Assembly: GCF_000213175.1 (NCBI RefSeq)
Contig: NW_009799099.1
Span: forward strand, 5,151,985 to 5,215,984
Source: Neurospora tetrasperma FGSC 2508
Lineage: Eukaryota > Ascomycota > Sordariomycetes > Sordariales > Sordariaceae
Direction: 5' to 3'
Length of the DNA: 64,000 nt
A model generated the notes under the pieces. The model saw only the letters and a program-made list of their open reading frames with translations, was not told the origin of the DNA and did no database searches. Shown here one piece after another: positions 1 to 10,400 of the stretch; the first letter of the stretch is position 1, and every line of letters starts with the position of its first letter. Made by a program: the position numbers and the translations under genes.

Positions 1-18
1 CCCCCCCCCCCCCCCCCC
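1..18. repeat. Poly-C run at the window edge
   Basis: Eighteen consecutive C bases, directly followed by the 3' part of LINE copy A. A second long C run (17054-17085) is the complement of a polypurine tract in an LTR fossil, so this one could be the trace of a similar tract. It could equally be a homopolymer at a contig edge. Confidence 0.7.
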
Positions 19-2360
19 GGAATTAAGGTCCATATTATTACCGTTATAAATTTTCAAACATACAACTATTAATAAGGAGGAATAATTAGAGGATACAATA
101 AATACAAAGTAAGTATTATATTATAATTATTAATTAATAGTAATAGTAATTAAACTAAATTAATAGTATAAGTTTATGATTACTAACCTTACCCCTAAGT
201 TTAGTAGCGAAGTTATTTAATAATATATAATTAGTATAAAGAAAAGAAAAGAAAAAGAGGAGAATTCGAATATTAGAGGAAGATAACGACGAATTATACC
301 CGCTAATTAAAGCGAAGAGCTCCCTCCTAATTTAAATTAGAACGGAGGTTATAGGTCTCCGGGCTTTTTTCTTCCGGAGAAAGGTATCAGGCGTCTAAAC
401 GCCTATTTATACTTATTGATTAAGAAAAAAACCTTCGCCTATATTATCCTAAACTACCTTAATACAGAAAGCTTTTTCTAATCAAATATTAAGAATTAGC
501 TATTAACGAAAGAAGAATTTTAAAATTATTTAAACGATAGAATTAAAGCCGAAAGGATTCTATTATAAGTATTAAAGTTAAATAGATTAAAAGAATACCG
601 TCTAGAAATCGAATTAAAGGAGGAGGAATATAAGGAATTCGTAGAATATTTTTAAGAAGGGAATAAATTATTGACGATATTAAAATAAACGAATAAAGAG
701 ATGGAGAGGAAATAATTATAATAAAAACCGAAGTAGTATTTATTTAATACTTAATTATACTTAAAAAGTTCTTTAAGAAACTCTATTATATAAGTTTAGT
801 TTATAATAATATTATAATACTATTAAATCCAATTATTATTTATAATAGAGTAGCCGGGGGTATTAACGGTTATAGGATTACTAAAGGTAGTACTACTATT
901 ATTAGAACTAGAAACTATACGAATAAGAATAATTATACTATTGCTATTAAGACCGGATATAATACGTATAGGAATAATCGTATTACTATTAGAACTAAAA
1001 ATAATATAAATTAAATTTATTGCGCTATTAATGTTAGGGTTAGAAGGAGTACAATTATAAAAGATGTCCTTTACGTATAATATATAGTATCCCTTCTATT
1101 AAGAAATAATAGTATTATAATATAGAGTATAGAGGAGGCTAGTAATTTTATTCAGGAAATCGTTTTACGCTAAACGACTATATATACGCTTAACTAATTA
1201 TTGAATAATACGAACGAAGGCTTCAAAATCTTAATAATATTTAACCGGGTTATTTAATATTATAATAATAACTATAGACTAAATAATACTACGAACGTTA
1301 TAAAAACTAATAGGAATATCTAATAAATATTTATTAATAGTATAAATAAGGTCGTAGTTTAGAGGTTAATAATTAGGAACAAAATATCAATCAAAAAAGA
1401 AGGGCGAAAAAAAGAAGGATATAGAATTTATAGGAAGCTAAAATAAGTAGGTTTTATTAGTAACGAGCTTATAAAAGGTATTAGGGCTAGTAAATCTTTA
1501 ATTAAATTTTAGGACTATAGTAAAATCTAAAATATATTAAAAGTAAGGGATTTTATAGATAATACTATATAAATTGATATAAGGATTAGGAATAATAAAA
1601 GGGATAAGTATATTAATTTTAAAGGATTTTGAAATCCGGATTACTATAAAGGATATAAGAAAATATTGCGGGCTTTAAGTAAACCGGGGTTGTAAGATTA
1701 AAAAAAATTATACAGCCCGGAAACGCCTCCGGAAAGGAGACTTTAGGGTTAGAAATAAAGTTAATTGGATTAGGACGGTTGCAACTAAAGGAAGTTAATT
1801 CAAATAAAACTATTATAGGGAGGGAAGAAGGTAAGAAGGAATTAAAAAGGGACGCTATAGGGAGGATTATATGATAGAGGGGAAGGCCTTTATACTATTA
1901 TAAATAGGAGTAAAACCGAGAGTTGGGAAATAAAGGGACGGGGCGAAAGTAAATATAAATAGGAATAACGAGGCGGAGGGGTAGGAACGTAGATAGGAAA
2001 ATAGAACGGAAAAATAAAAGGAAAGCGGAGGAAGGGGCAATATAAATTAAAATAGAAAAGCGGCGAAGGAAGGCGACATCCTTAATTATATCCTTATTAT
2101 TCTTATTATTCTAGTATTAGAATAATATAGCGAAGGAAGAAACGAAATTAGTTCGCTATAGCGGTAGATAAGAACTATTATAGCTATAAACAAAATAAGA
2201 GCGGTGTAGGTAAACTACGACCGAAATAAAGCTAGGGGTTTTTATCCGGCGGCACTTAACGCCGTACGGTTTTCCCCTCTAGAGAATTGGAGAAGGACCC
2301 TATACCAATAAGGCGCTATAGTTATATAGTTAGGGTAAAAGAATAATATTATTATTATAA
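19..2360 (+). mobile_element. LINE copy A, 3' part only (Tad-like composite element)
   Basis: This segment aligns along its length with 36830-39922 (copy B, plus) and with the reverse complement of 18667-21000 (copy C). It begins inside the end of ORF2 and holds the long 3' segment that follows the reverse transcriptase in the other two copies. It ends with the same conserved GC-richer block (about 2235-2345) and an ATT-rich simple tail at about 2340-2360. Everything upstream lies outside the window. CpA and TpG are nearly absent and reading frames are broken throughout, as expected after RIP. The join to the LTR fossil on its right is taken as the 3' insertion boundary. Confidence 0.75.
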
Positions 2361-3110
2361 ATAGAATTCTTAAATAGAATTAATTTAAGGGACTTATAAT
2401 TGATTACTGTACCAACTGCGCTATTATTGCCTAAGGCCGTGTTCGTTGTGGCAGTAGTGCAGTAAGGGGATCTCTTCTAACCCTAACCCAAAGCTTTTCT
2501 ACTACCAAAAGAATGCTTCCGTTACTATACTACTGCCGGAACGAACACGGCCTAAGTTAAATATAAAGCTCCAGCCTTTTACTAGGGGCTTATTGTAAAT
2601 AAGTATTATTACTTCCTCCCTAAGTTAAAGGATAATTTTTTCAATACTATAACTTTCCTTATATATTTTATAGAATATCACTAAACGACGAAAGGTACTA
2701 TTAGCGGCCCTATATCGGTAAAGGTAACATATTTAATATCATAATTAATATCTACTTAATAGGGATAAAAAAGGAATTTACTAATAGTAAATTTGGTTAT
2801 AGTTTATCCATTACCTGCCCGGCTATATAAAATTTAATTAGATTAGGCTTGCCGTTAATTATTCCTTCGAAATACAGTATAAAGATTACCTATTCGGTAG
2901 ATTTTAGGGACTTACTATTAATTTCTTGGATTTTAGTAGCGTATTTTATTGAGACTGAGTGTTCGAATATAGATAGAAAATCCCCGCCGATAATTGTTTT
3001 AGCAACGCTTAGATCTACGCAAATCTCGGTCTCTTCAACCTTAAGCGAGGCTTTATCTATAATATAATGATAAGTATAATTAGGTAATAGTCTTTTTAGG
3101 ATTTCCTTAT
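2361..3110 (-). pseudogene. Protease-like segment of LTR fossil 1
   Basis: The minus-strand conceptual translation keeps recognisable stretches of the retropepsin-linked region found in fungal retroelements, such as a segment resembling 'PNLLLG-DFL-PY-VDIDY' and a following Val/Ile-rich strand pattern. It lies immediately downstream of the gag-like part in the expected order. The MITE at 2435-2552 interrupts it. It is a broken fossil. The assignment rests on my recollection of the family pattern and is moderate at best. Confidence 0.4.
2435..2552. mobile_element. 118-bp MITE, PIF/Harbinger-like by its ends
   Basis: The left end starts GGCCGTGTTCGTT and the right end is its inverse. Similarity between the ends extends about 35 bp inwards (GGCAGTAGT and AGTAA match again). 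Both ends are flanked by TAA (2432-2434 and 2553-2555), the TWA-type target duplication usual for PIF/Harbinger. The element keeps CpA/TpG, unlike its surroundings, and carries an internal CTAACCCTAACCC run at 2477-2489. It interrupts the protease-like segment of LTR fossil 1, so it is younger. It has no coding capacity. Class is inferred from termini only. Confidence 0.75.
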
Positions 3111-4244
3111 CCTCGAAGATCGGTACTTCGATTATTAGTAAACTATCGGCTAGAGAAGAAAGTTTCCAGGGAAAAGGTCGCTTATAACCTACTTTAGTAT
3201 TATTATAAATATTAATGTAGTTAAATAAAATATTTCGTAAAAGAAATACCTCTAGGCAGTATTTATATATTTGGTACGAGGGGGCTACTAAAGAGGGCGT
3301 ATATAATTACTTATATACTAAATACAATCTTATATAACAGCGTTTTACCTTCATCGAGGGGAATTCCTTATAATAGTGGGTATACTTTAATTTGCTATTA
3401 GACTTAAAATTGACTATATCTGTTGTATAGAAGATCCCGGTATTGTTATTAGAGTCCAACCTTCCTAATGAGACCGAGATATTACTAGTATAGGCAATTT
3501 AATTATCCTCCGTATCCTAATTAGCTTCCTTATCGCCCGTATTATCAATGTGGTGAGCTCTATCCCTATAATCATTGCAACGGTTATAATTATTATATTA
3601 ATTACAATCGTTACGGCGGTCGTAGTTATTATAGCGGTTATGATTATTATAGTTATTGCGGCGGCTATGATTATTAGCAATTATAATTATTATACCGAAT
3701 ACCTTAACTATTACGACCATCTTAATTATAGTTGTACTAATTAGCGGGGATAATTGCTTCGATTTTTACAATAATACCGGTAACCTTTTAGCGGACGTAT
3801 AGGTATTGCTTACGAGCGGCCGCTAGTAAAACTACTTTAGTACCCTCGATTTCTATAAAATATTTAGCGAAGGTACTTTTCTTTATAGGAAAATTAAAGT
3901 ATTACTTAATTTTAAGGTCTATATTAATGTAAATCTAAAATTATAATACTATACTAATTTTTACTTGTACGGTAGAAAATTCCTATTGCGCGAGTGTAAC
4001 GGAATTTGCGCTAAATGAATTAGGATAAGATATTTTCGTTATAAGCGATGTCATTCAATTCGAAGCAATCCTTAGTAAATTTCCTAGTCGTAGTATTTAA
4101 ATCGAGTAGGAAACGATCGACTAGTACTTTAAGAACAGGCTCGGAACTATTTTAATATCAGTATCAACATTTTAGGGGGTCGATTTTGTTATTCTATCAT
4201 AATATAGTGATATTACTAAATAGGGTAGGAAAATATGATATAAT
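3111..4244 (-). other. Tyr/Asn/Arg-rich linker region of LTR fossil 1
   Basis: No separate gene is seen. Around 3540-3720 the minus strand encodes a low-complexity run dominated by Asn, Tyr and Arg codons, of the kind that often sits at the gag C-terminus of fungal LTR elements. Short plus-strand frames here rich in Ile/Val/Thr are antisense shadows of that repeat. The block belongs to the fossil because it lies between its gag-like and protease-like parts. Confidence 0.4.
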
Positions 4245-6300
4245 CTACTTTCCAATGTCGGCGGCGGTATTTTCGTTTTTAAGAAATAATAGGAGGCGTT
4301 CGCGGAAGAGGAAAGTATCCGTATAAATTAGCGTCTTATTATTAGTAATAATATTAATATTATTAGGGTTAGTATAAAAGGGAAGAAATTGATTAATATC
4401 TTTGTATTTAAGTCTAAAATCAAATTTCCAGGAGTAAGAAGAATAACCGGTATTAACAATACTAATACAATAGCGGTTATTACTAAAATTATTTTTAAGC
4501 GAATTTCTACTACTAAGGGGGCTACCGCTACTATTACTAGGGGAGCCGCTATTATTACCGTTGGGAGGGGTGTGCGGAGAAGGAGTATTTCTATCCTTAG
4601 AATTGGAACTATTGGGGTCGGGGTCGCTGTAAGTATAACGACTAACTTTGTAGCGTTTTTCGTAGCGAGCCTTTTTAGCTTTAAAATACTTTTTACAATA
4701 GTATTCGTATTTAGAATTAGTAGAGTCCAATTTATTGGAGTTTAAGTTATTTAATAATAGGTCTTTACAGCGTCCTAACTTAAAAGGTTTACTACCCCTA
4801 CTACCCTAAGTTAGGGATTTCAAATAGGAGGTTTTTTTACCTTCTACCTTATTTATAATAGTATAAACCTTAGCCGCTAATTACTTTTATAATTGAATAG
4901 CAGCCTCGAAATGGCCTTACAGTTTTACTAAGTAACAACTTAATATAGGGCCCTTATATTTAAGGAAAGGGCGTAAATTAGGGTCCTCTTTAGTATTATA
5001 ATTAGAGAATAGATTAGAATAACTATAGTCGGGCGGGGTATACAGCTATCGGGCCGCGTCTACTATATCGATACTTAAGGGGAAATTAAGTAATTTAGTA
5101 TAGTAAAAACGGGCTAGGTCAAAACTGCTAGTATTATTGGGTACTGTAGCTCGATACTTGGTAGGTTTAATATTAGGGTAGCTATAGCTAACTATAAGTT
5201 TCTCTACAGAGTAAAATTTAATAATAGGAATTTTAGAGCTTATACGAAGGGGGTTCACGCAAGTAGTTATTTCTACTTATTTATTAATAGCTGTAGCTTT
5301 AGTATTATCTAGAGCTTAACTAATAATAGGGGAATAGGTACTAACCTTCTAGAAATTAGTAATTCAAAGGAGTTACTATTTAATATTCTTAATTAAAGTA
5401 AATATCTTCCTAGTTTAAGCATTACTGATATCCAAAAATTTAGGTACGCCGTTAAAGCGCCAATTAATTTCCGCCCACTCTTTACGAAAGGCTACATCTA
5501 TTTAATTAACATAAATATTATATATATTAATTTTTTTACTTACTTGATCCAATCTCCTTCCTATATCTTTGATTATATTATAAATACCTTATAAATACTT
5601 TAAACTATTTCTTATATTAGATATAGCGTTATTAATATCTTTATCAAAACGGGAAATATCCTTATCTACTTTAACTTTAAGGTTATCGATATAAATATCG
5701 ATAAAATTAACTTTAGCTATATTGGTATTAAATTTATCCTAAATCTTATTAAATTCACAACCAACAAAATAATTGTAGTATTTTATACGTATAAGTATAA
5801 ATTAATTAGTATTGTTACTAGCGGGCAGATTGGGGGGTATATTTATATATAGATATTTGTAGCCGGGCGGGGTATTGCCTTTTATCCGGTAAAAGATCTT
5901 TCGGACGGGCGCCGAAGTATAAATTAACGAAATACAAAATTTAAGTAAAATTAATAAAGTAGTGTTAAATTCAGCTAATAAGGTTGGAATAGGGTTAGAT
6001 AGTTTCCGGGGGCTAGAGGGAAGGGCTCTACTAATTAATACTATTAGGGGAAGTATAATAGGGGGAAGTATACTAAAAGGATTAGTTTTGTCGGGGTTGT
6101 CTAGTAGAGGTAATATAGCCAGACTAGTAGGACTATCGCCTAATCCAACACTTATTGTACGAGAATTGTAATTGAATCGGAAATTAATTCGTTTAGTAAG
6201 GTTTTTAAACATTTCGCAGTAAATTGGTAATAGTTTAAGGAAGTCGGAAGGAAGTAGCACTAGTATACTAGGCAAATCCTTATTATCGAAGGAATTGAAT
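4245..6300 (-). pseudogene. Gag-like region of LTR fossil 1
   Basis: A 161-residue open stretch at 4245-4730 (minus) starts with a Lys/Arg/Tyr-rich segment, passes through a Ser/Asn/Pro-rich low-complexity linker and ends in a segment resembling the start of a fungal gag domain. Further upstream on the same strand are a 70-residue stretch (5046-5258) and a Pro/Leu-rich 157-residue stretch (5802-6275). No single uninterrupted gene remains. The position between the LTR side and the protease-like part supports gag. It is a broken fossil, and no function should be assumed for the surviving open stretches. Confidence 0.4.
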
Positions 6301-6815
6301 ATAGGAATAATTATTATTATAGTATAAGTTTACGGTAAATAAGTATTAACGCTACGATTTTAGAGCCGTATAAATATAGAGTAGGGAAAATTATTAATTC
6401 GAAATTACCGAAGCGAAATTGCTAGAGCGAAGGAAACCCGTCGTATTAAAGGATTATATTCGTACCGAAGTCCATTTACATAATAATTTGAATTAGGGTA
6501 GTATAACTAATTATCCGAATATCAACTAATAATAATAGTAGGGGTAGAAGGTATATAAGGATTTTACTGAGGAGCCGAAGCACGATCAAGCAAGAGCGTA
6601 GAGGAGAGGAAGAGTGAGTAACTAAAGTAACCGAAGCGGCGATAGCCAGTGAAGGGGGGGTTGATCGCGGGGTTGATGCTCGCTGAGGAAAGTCACAGGA
6701 TCTAACGATCGGAAGCGTGAGGCGCATTATAGAACGATCAAGCGATATCCCAATTAAGGGATCGATTAATCAAGAATAGTTTAGTCAATTGGATCTTTCA
6801 ATTGCAGCTACCAGA
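6301..6815 (-). other. Leader of LTR fossil 1 with primer-binding-like site
   Basis: This is a GC-richer, CpA-retaining stretch between the gag-like part and the LTR. The ten bases GCAGCTACCA (6804-6813) read TGGTAGCTGC on the element strand and sit 2 nt from the LTR edge, the usual place for a tRNA primer site. I see no other structure here. Confidence 0.45.
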
Positions 6816-6873
6816 TGTTACGGTTCGCTAGGATGCTCAGAAACTCTAAATATTTATTAATATAATTAATAAT

Positions 6874-6978
6874 GAGCGATGCTCGTCGCGCAGTGTCACT
6901 TTTCTACTGGCGCAGTATCACTGCGCGAGTAGGGATATCTTATAAGGCATTCCTACCCGCGCAGTGCCATAGTAATCC
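6874..6978 (+). repeat. Left TIR of MULE1 with clustered GCGCAGTG motifs
   Basis: It carries four matches to GCGCAGTG or its complement within about 95 bp, at irregular spacing and in both orientations. The partner TIR has the same layout. Such a cluster is a plausible transposase-binding array; that role is inference. Confidence 0.75.
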
Positions 6979-7499
6979 CTAACTCTATAATACTCCTAAT
7001 ATTATTAAACATCTTTATAGCTAGCTCTTTCAAGCTCGTAATATATTCTTAGTATTGAACTTGAATAAAAGTCTATTTACAAAACAGAATTATATAGAGG
7101 TATTCAAATCCCCGCTTAATCTCCTTGCTTCTTTCTTAACGGTTTTACAACCCTCCTACTTCTAGTTATCATTAAAGGTGCTAATAAACGTATTATAGTA
7201 TATTCCTTACGGGCAAGCTATTCGTTAACTAAATTTAAAGGAGCAAGGGGATTATTTGAGGGAGCAATAGGGTAAAGGCCATCTACACGTATAACACTAT
7301 TATTTGAAGCAAAAAGATCTAACGAGGATAGTAATCCTTTTAATTTTTATACCTTAATAATAGAGCCTACAGCAGAATCCTCCTCATTACTATAGGTAGA
7401 GGTAATACTCTCACCCGTACTAACCTCATCGACTATCTCAAACTAGGATTACCGCCGGCGGAGCGAGGGTTTCAACGTCTAACTAATCTTTACTCCCTT

Positions 7500-9560
7500 C
7501 TTCGCCCTCCCCATACCCTTCTTAATATTTTTAATAGTTAGTTCACTATTAGGGACTTACTAGTCCTTAGGTAACTCAACCGCACTATTTTTTAGCCGTC
7601 CCCTAATTCTATCAGTAATTTTAGGATCCTTAATACGTAAATAAAGGTTACATTCACTCTAGTCATTAATTATTAATTAGGGAGATAATTAAAATAAAAT
7701 AGATATTATATACTAATAGTACCCGGGTAAAATAATAGTAATAAATATCCCAATAGCTAAGGTAACTATTAATCTAAAGTTTTATTAATATTTTATAATA
7801 GTAGGGAATGCTATGCTATATTTAAATAGTATAATTACACTTTCCCAAATCGTATACTAGTCTTTTCCCTATACTTCAAGGTATTCTAAATTAGGTAATA
7901 TATAATTAACAATGTATAAAATCGAGGCCGCGGTATATAATACGCTCCTGTAGATCCCCTAGTACATCATACGCCTCTCTAGTAAACTCGCTACGTATTT
8001 TGACGTCCTAATTAGTAATATCCTTAGTCTATTAGTTATACTCCCTTTCAATTATAGCGTAAATAGTATTATAAAGTATACAGAGATTACTCTTACTATT
8101 GACTAAGAAGCCCTTAATTCGAAAATTAGTTAATTTATTGAGGGAAGTAATTATTAAACCAAAATTTCGATAGTAAAATATATAGTAATACGCCTACTAA
8201 TAGTAGTAAGATATATACGTATCTTATGAATAGAATAATATACCTTATTAATTAGTAAAATCACTAACTAACTACTTCTATCGCTGTACAAATATAACCT
8301 TACTAAATATAAAGACTATTAATTTCCAAAGCTCCAAAAGACTATAATAAATATATTCAACGGTCTTATTTAATAAATTAGTAGTCTACACCCTTAACTC
8401 TAGTATTGATTTATCCCTCCAGCTAAGATTAATATGCTCTTAGTTATTTTTAAACTCTAAATTTCTCTCCCTAGCAGCCCGCTTCTACTTCTTCTTTACC
8501 GGCAATAGAACGTTACGGTTAATATGGAATATATAAATCTATTATTGAACGTCTAGAAAGATTATTACTAAAGCTATTTTCAACCGGTTATTAAAATCCG
8601 TAATAATAACTTCTAATTTAAATACCCTTACTTTGCAACGTAGTTGTTCAAAGGCACCCGCTAGCTATATAAATCCTTCGAGCTATTTATTACTAATTAA
8701 ACCGAAAGCGGCTAAATCGATCGAATTAGTATTAGTTCTACCAATTACAATAGTAAGGGAGTAACTATATCTAATATCTATATAAGTAACTAGGGGTAAG
8801 TAAAAATATAATAAAAGTAGAAGTAATTATACTAGTTAATTTTATAAGTATTGTTAATACCTAAACACTTAGGGTAGGCCCGCTACTATTCTATATAGAA
8901 CTCTTAAGTCTATATTATACTAAGAAGGCGGTTAGGGTTATCCTTAGCCTATATAGTAATGTAAAATTATTTAAAATTATTAAGGGTTTTAATAAAAGTA
9001 ACTATAGCTTTATAATTATCTCGCTACCGCTTTCTAATATATTAGCGCTAATTATCAATATCTTTTTATATAAAGATACTATCTTTAAACTCCCGCTCAA
9101 TAATTATTAAAATATCCCTAAGCCTAATCCCTAATTAATCGGATAAAATAGCAACCCTCTTATATACTTCTTTAATCCACTTATAGTATTAAATATAGAT
9201 AGAGGGATATAGCAACCGCCTATAGTTATAAACTTACTAATTAGGGTTACTAGAAGGTCGATAAATCCACTTCTAGTTATTTTCTTCAAGAGCAATAGCT
9301 ATACCCGCTTACTTACAATTATACTTCCGGCTTCTCGTCTTTCTAACCGTAGTAATAAAGGGACGTATATAACCGCTATAATAATAAATAAAGTAGTAAT
9401 ATATTAATTTACCTTAATAGTAGTTAATTGCTTAACTACGAATAAAAACTATTCTATAAGACCGCCCCTATCTATTAAGTCCTTCTTATACTTCTTTTAT
9501 AGAAGTAAGGGGGCTTGGTATAATATCCTAAGTTATTGGATTTAGTATACTATTGTTTTA
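7500..9560 (-). pseudogene. MULE1 transposase remnant
   Basis: The minus-strand translation keeps patterns of a MULE transposase core: a segment of the type 'D-TYKTN-F--P' followed by a Leu/Ile-rich run, then 'AFGLIS-----GF--L---E--R' and a 'VIITDF---L--A' motif carrying the second catalytic Asp, near 8650-8900. A transposase of this family cuts at the TIRs and inserts with an 8-10 bp duplication. The frame is interrupted many times by CpA-to-TpA type changes. The N-terminal side (9634-9690) has a GC-rich low-complexity run of GGCACGGG/GGGAGC units absent from typical family members. Identity is clear at family level; exact limits are approximate. Confidence 0.6.
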
Positions 9561-10028
9561 AAAATCGGTAGAACTTATATACTAATTAACGTTATTATCT
9601 TTATTAATTCGTTAAATAAATATAGGTACGGTACTAGGCACGGGCACGGGTATAAGCAAGGCACGGGAGCGGGAGCGGAAGCAGGAGGGGGGGAAAGGTA
9701 GGCGCGAGCTCATCTCCACTACTTATATAATAAGAGCTAAAATCGCTACTAATCTCGATAGTAAATATACTATTAATAGGAAGTATTAATCAATTAAATG
9801 GAATATACGGTAAGGAGCTTACTAACGTTGAAATTATATTAGTATAACTCGTTCTGGTAGAATTATTGTAATTAACTAGTTATACTTACATAAGGTTACT
9901 AATTTCGTAAGTTTGTGTTGATTGTGTGAAATCGCGCATTTGCAAACACTTTACGGCAGTAGTGCTCAAATCGATAAGCTCAGCGGGTTGTATTACACAC
10001 ACTTGATCTTTGAACATCAGGGTTATAG

Positions 10029-10132
10029 ATTAGTGTGGCACTGCGCGGGTAGGAATCCCTATATAAATCTCCCTACTCGCGCAGTGTACACTGCGCAGGT
10101 AGAAAAGTGACACTGCGCGCCGAGCAAGGCTC
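10029..10132 (-). repeat. Right TIR of MULE1 with 18-bp perfect palindrome
   Basis: It mirrors 6874-6978. It contains the perfect palindrome GCGCAGTGTACACTGCGC (10079-10096), which in the left TIR is the imperfect GCGCAGTATCACTGCGC. The stretch just inside it (about 9905-10028) also keeps CpA/TpG while the transposase region has lost it, so RIP loss is uneven inside the element. Confidence 0.75.
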
Positions 10133-10400
10133 TTAATAATATTAAAGTAAGAAAGCAAGATGCAGAAGGAAAGTAGGCGGCCGTTGGCCGGCCTAGACAA
10201 GGGTCTTTTTATGCAAGATCCCTGGTCCGAGCAGGGTCCACCCTGACTTGCAGGGTGGGCGCCCCACTTCCCGGCAGCCGTCTGCTAATAGCAGCCGACT
10301 GCCCTACGCTCAACCATAGTACTGGGCTGGGCATGGCTCAATTGAGCGGCATGCCAGTCCAGCACCCTACTCTATAGCTAATCGTACGTATCTGGTAACA

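Larger units (their letters stand above)
6874..10132 (-). mobile_element. MULE1: Mutator-like DNA transposon, 3.26 kb, with TIRs and TSD
   Basis: The outer about 100 bp (6874-6978 and 10029-10132) are inverted repeats of one another; both begin GAGC and share long exact blocks such as CGCGCAGTGTCACTTTTCTA. The element is flanked by the exact 8-bp repeat TTAATAAT (6866-6873 and 10133-10140), within the 8-10 bp range known for MULEs. The interior holds a RIP-degraded minus-strand transposase. The element sits inside the LTR of fossil 1, so it arrived later. Both ends are complete, but the transposase is not, so it could move only with help from another copy. Confidence 0.85.
2361..10400 (-). 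mobile_element. LTR-retroelement fossil 1, truncated, with nested MITE and MULE1
   Basis: Read on the minus strand the order is LTR (10400 to 6816, split by MULE1), a primer-binding-like site, a GC-richer leader (about 6300-6800), a gag-like region and an aspartic-protease-like region that runs into LINE copy A. The LTR starts TGTTAC and ends GTAACA. Next to it, after a 2-nt spacer, comes TGGTAGCTGC, which has the TGG expected of a site pairing with a tRNA 3' end. Reverse transcriptase, integrase and the second LTR are not present, so the element is truncated on its 3' side. It is broken by many RIP-type changes and is old relative to MULE1 and the MITE, both of which lie inside it. Family assignment to Ty3/gypsy-like elements is an inference from gag/protease style. 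Confidence 0.6.
6816..10400 (-). repeat. LTR of fossil 1, split by MULE1
   Basis: The two halves are 6816-6873 and 10141-10400; removing MULE1 and one target copy gives an LTR of about 318 bp. Its ends are the six-base inverted pair TGTTAC/GTAACA. The right half is GC-rich and CpA-retaining, with several short hairpins. No second copy of this LTR occurs in the window, so divergence between LTRs cannot be used to date it. Confidence 0.65.

Noticed and set aside
2849-3067. A 72-residue plus-strand open frame
   Set aside because: It is antisense to the protease-like part of LTR fossil 1 and has no recognisable feature.
3465-3744. Hydrophobic Ile/Val/Thr-rich frames on both strands
   Set aside because: They are shadow frames of a Tyr/Asn/Arg-rich low-complexity part of a gag-like fossil; the apparent membrane segments are an artefact of AT-rich repeats.
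9922-10110. A 62-residue plus-strand frame
   Set aside because: It overlaps the right TIR of MULE1 and ends inside it; no independent support.
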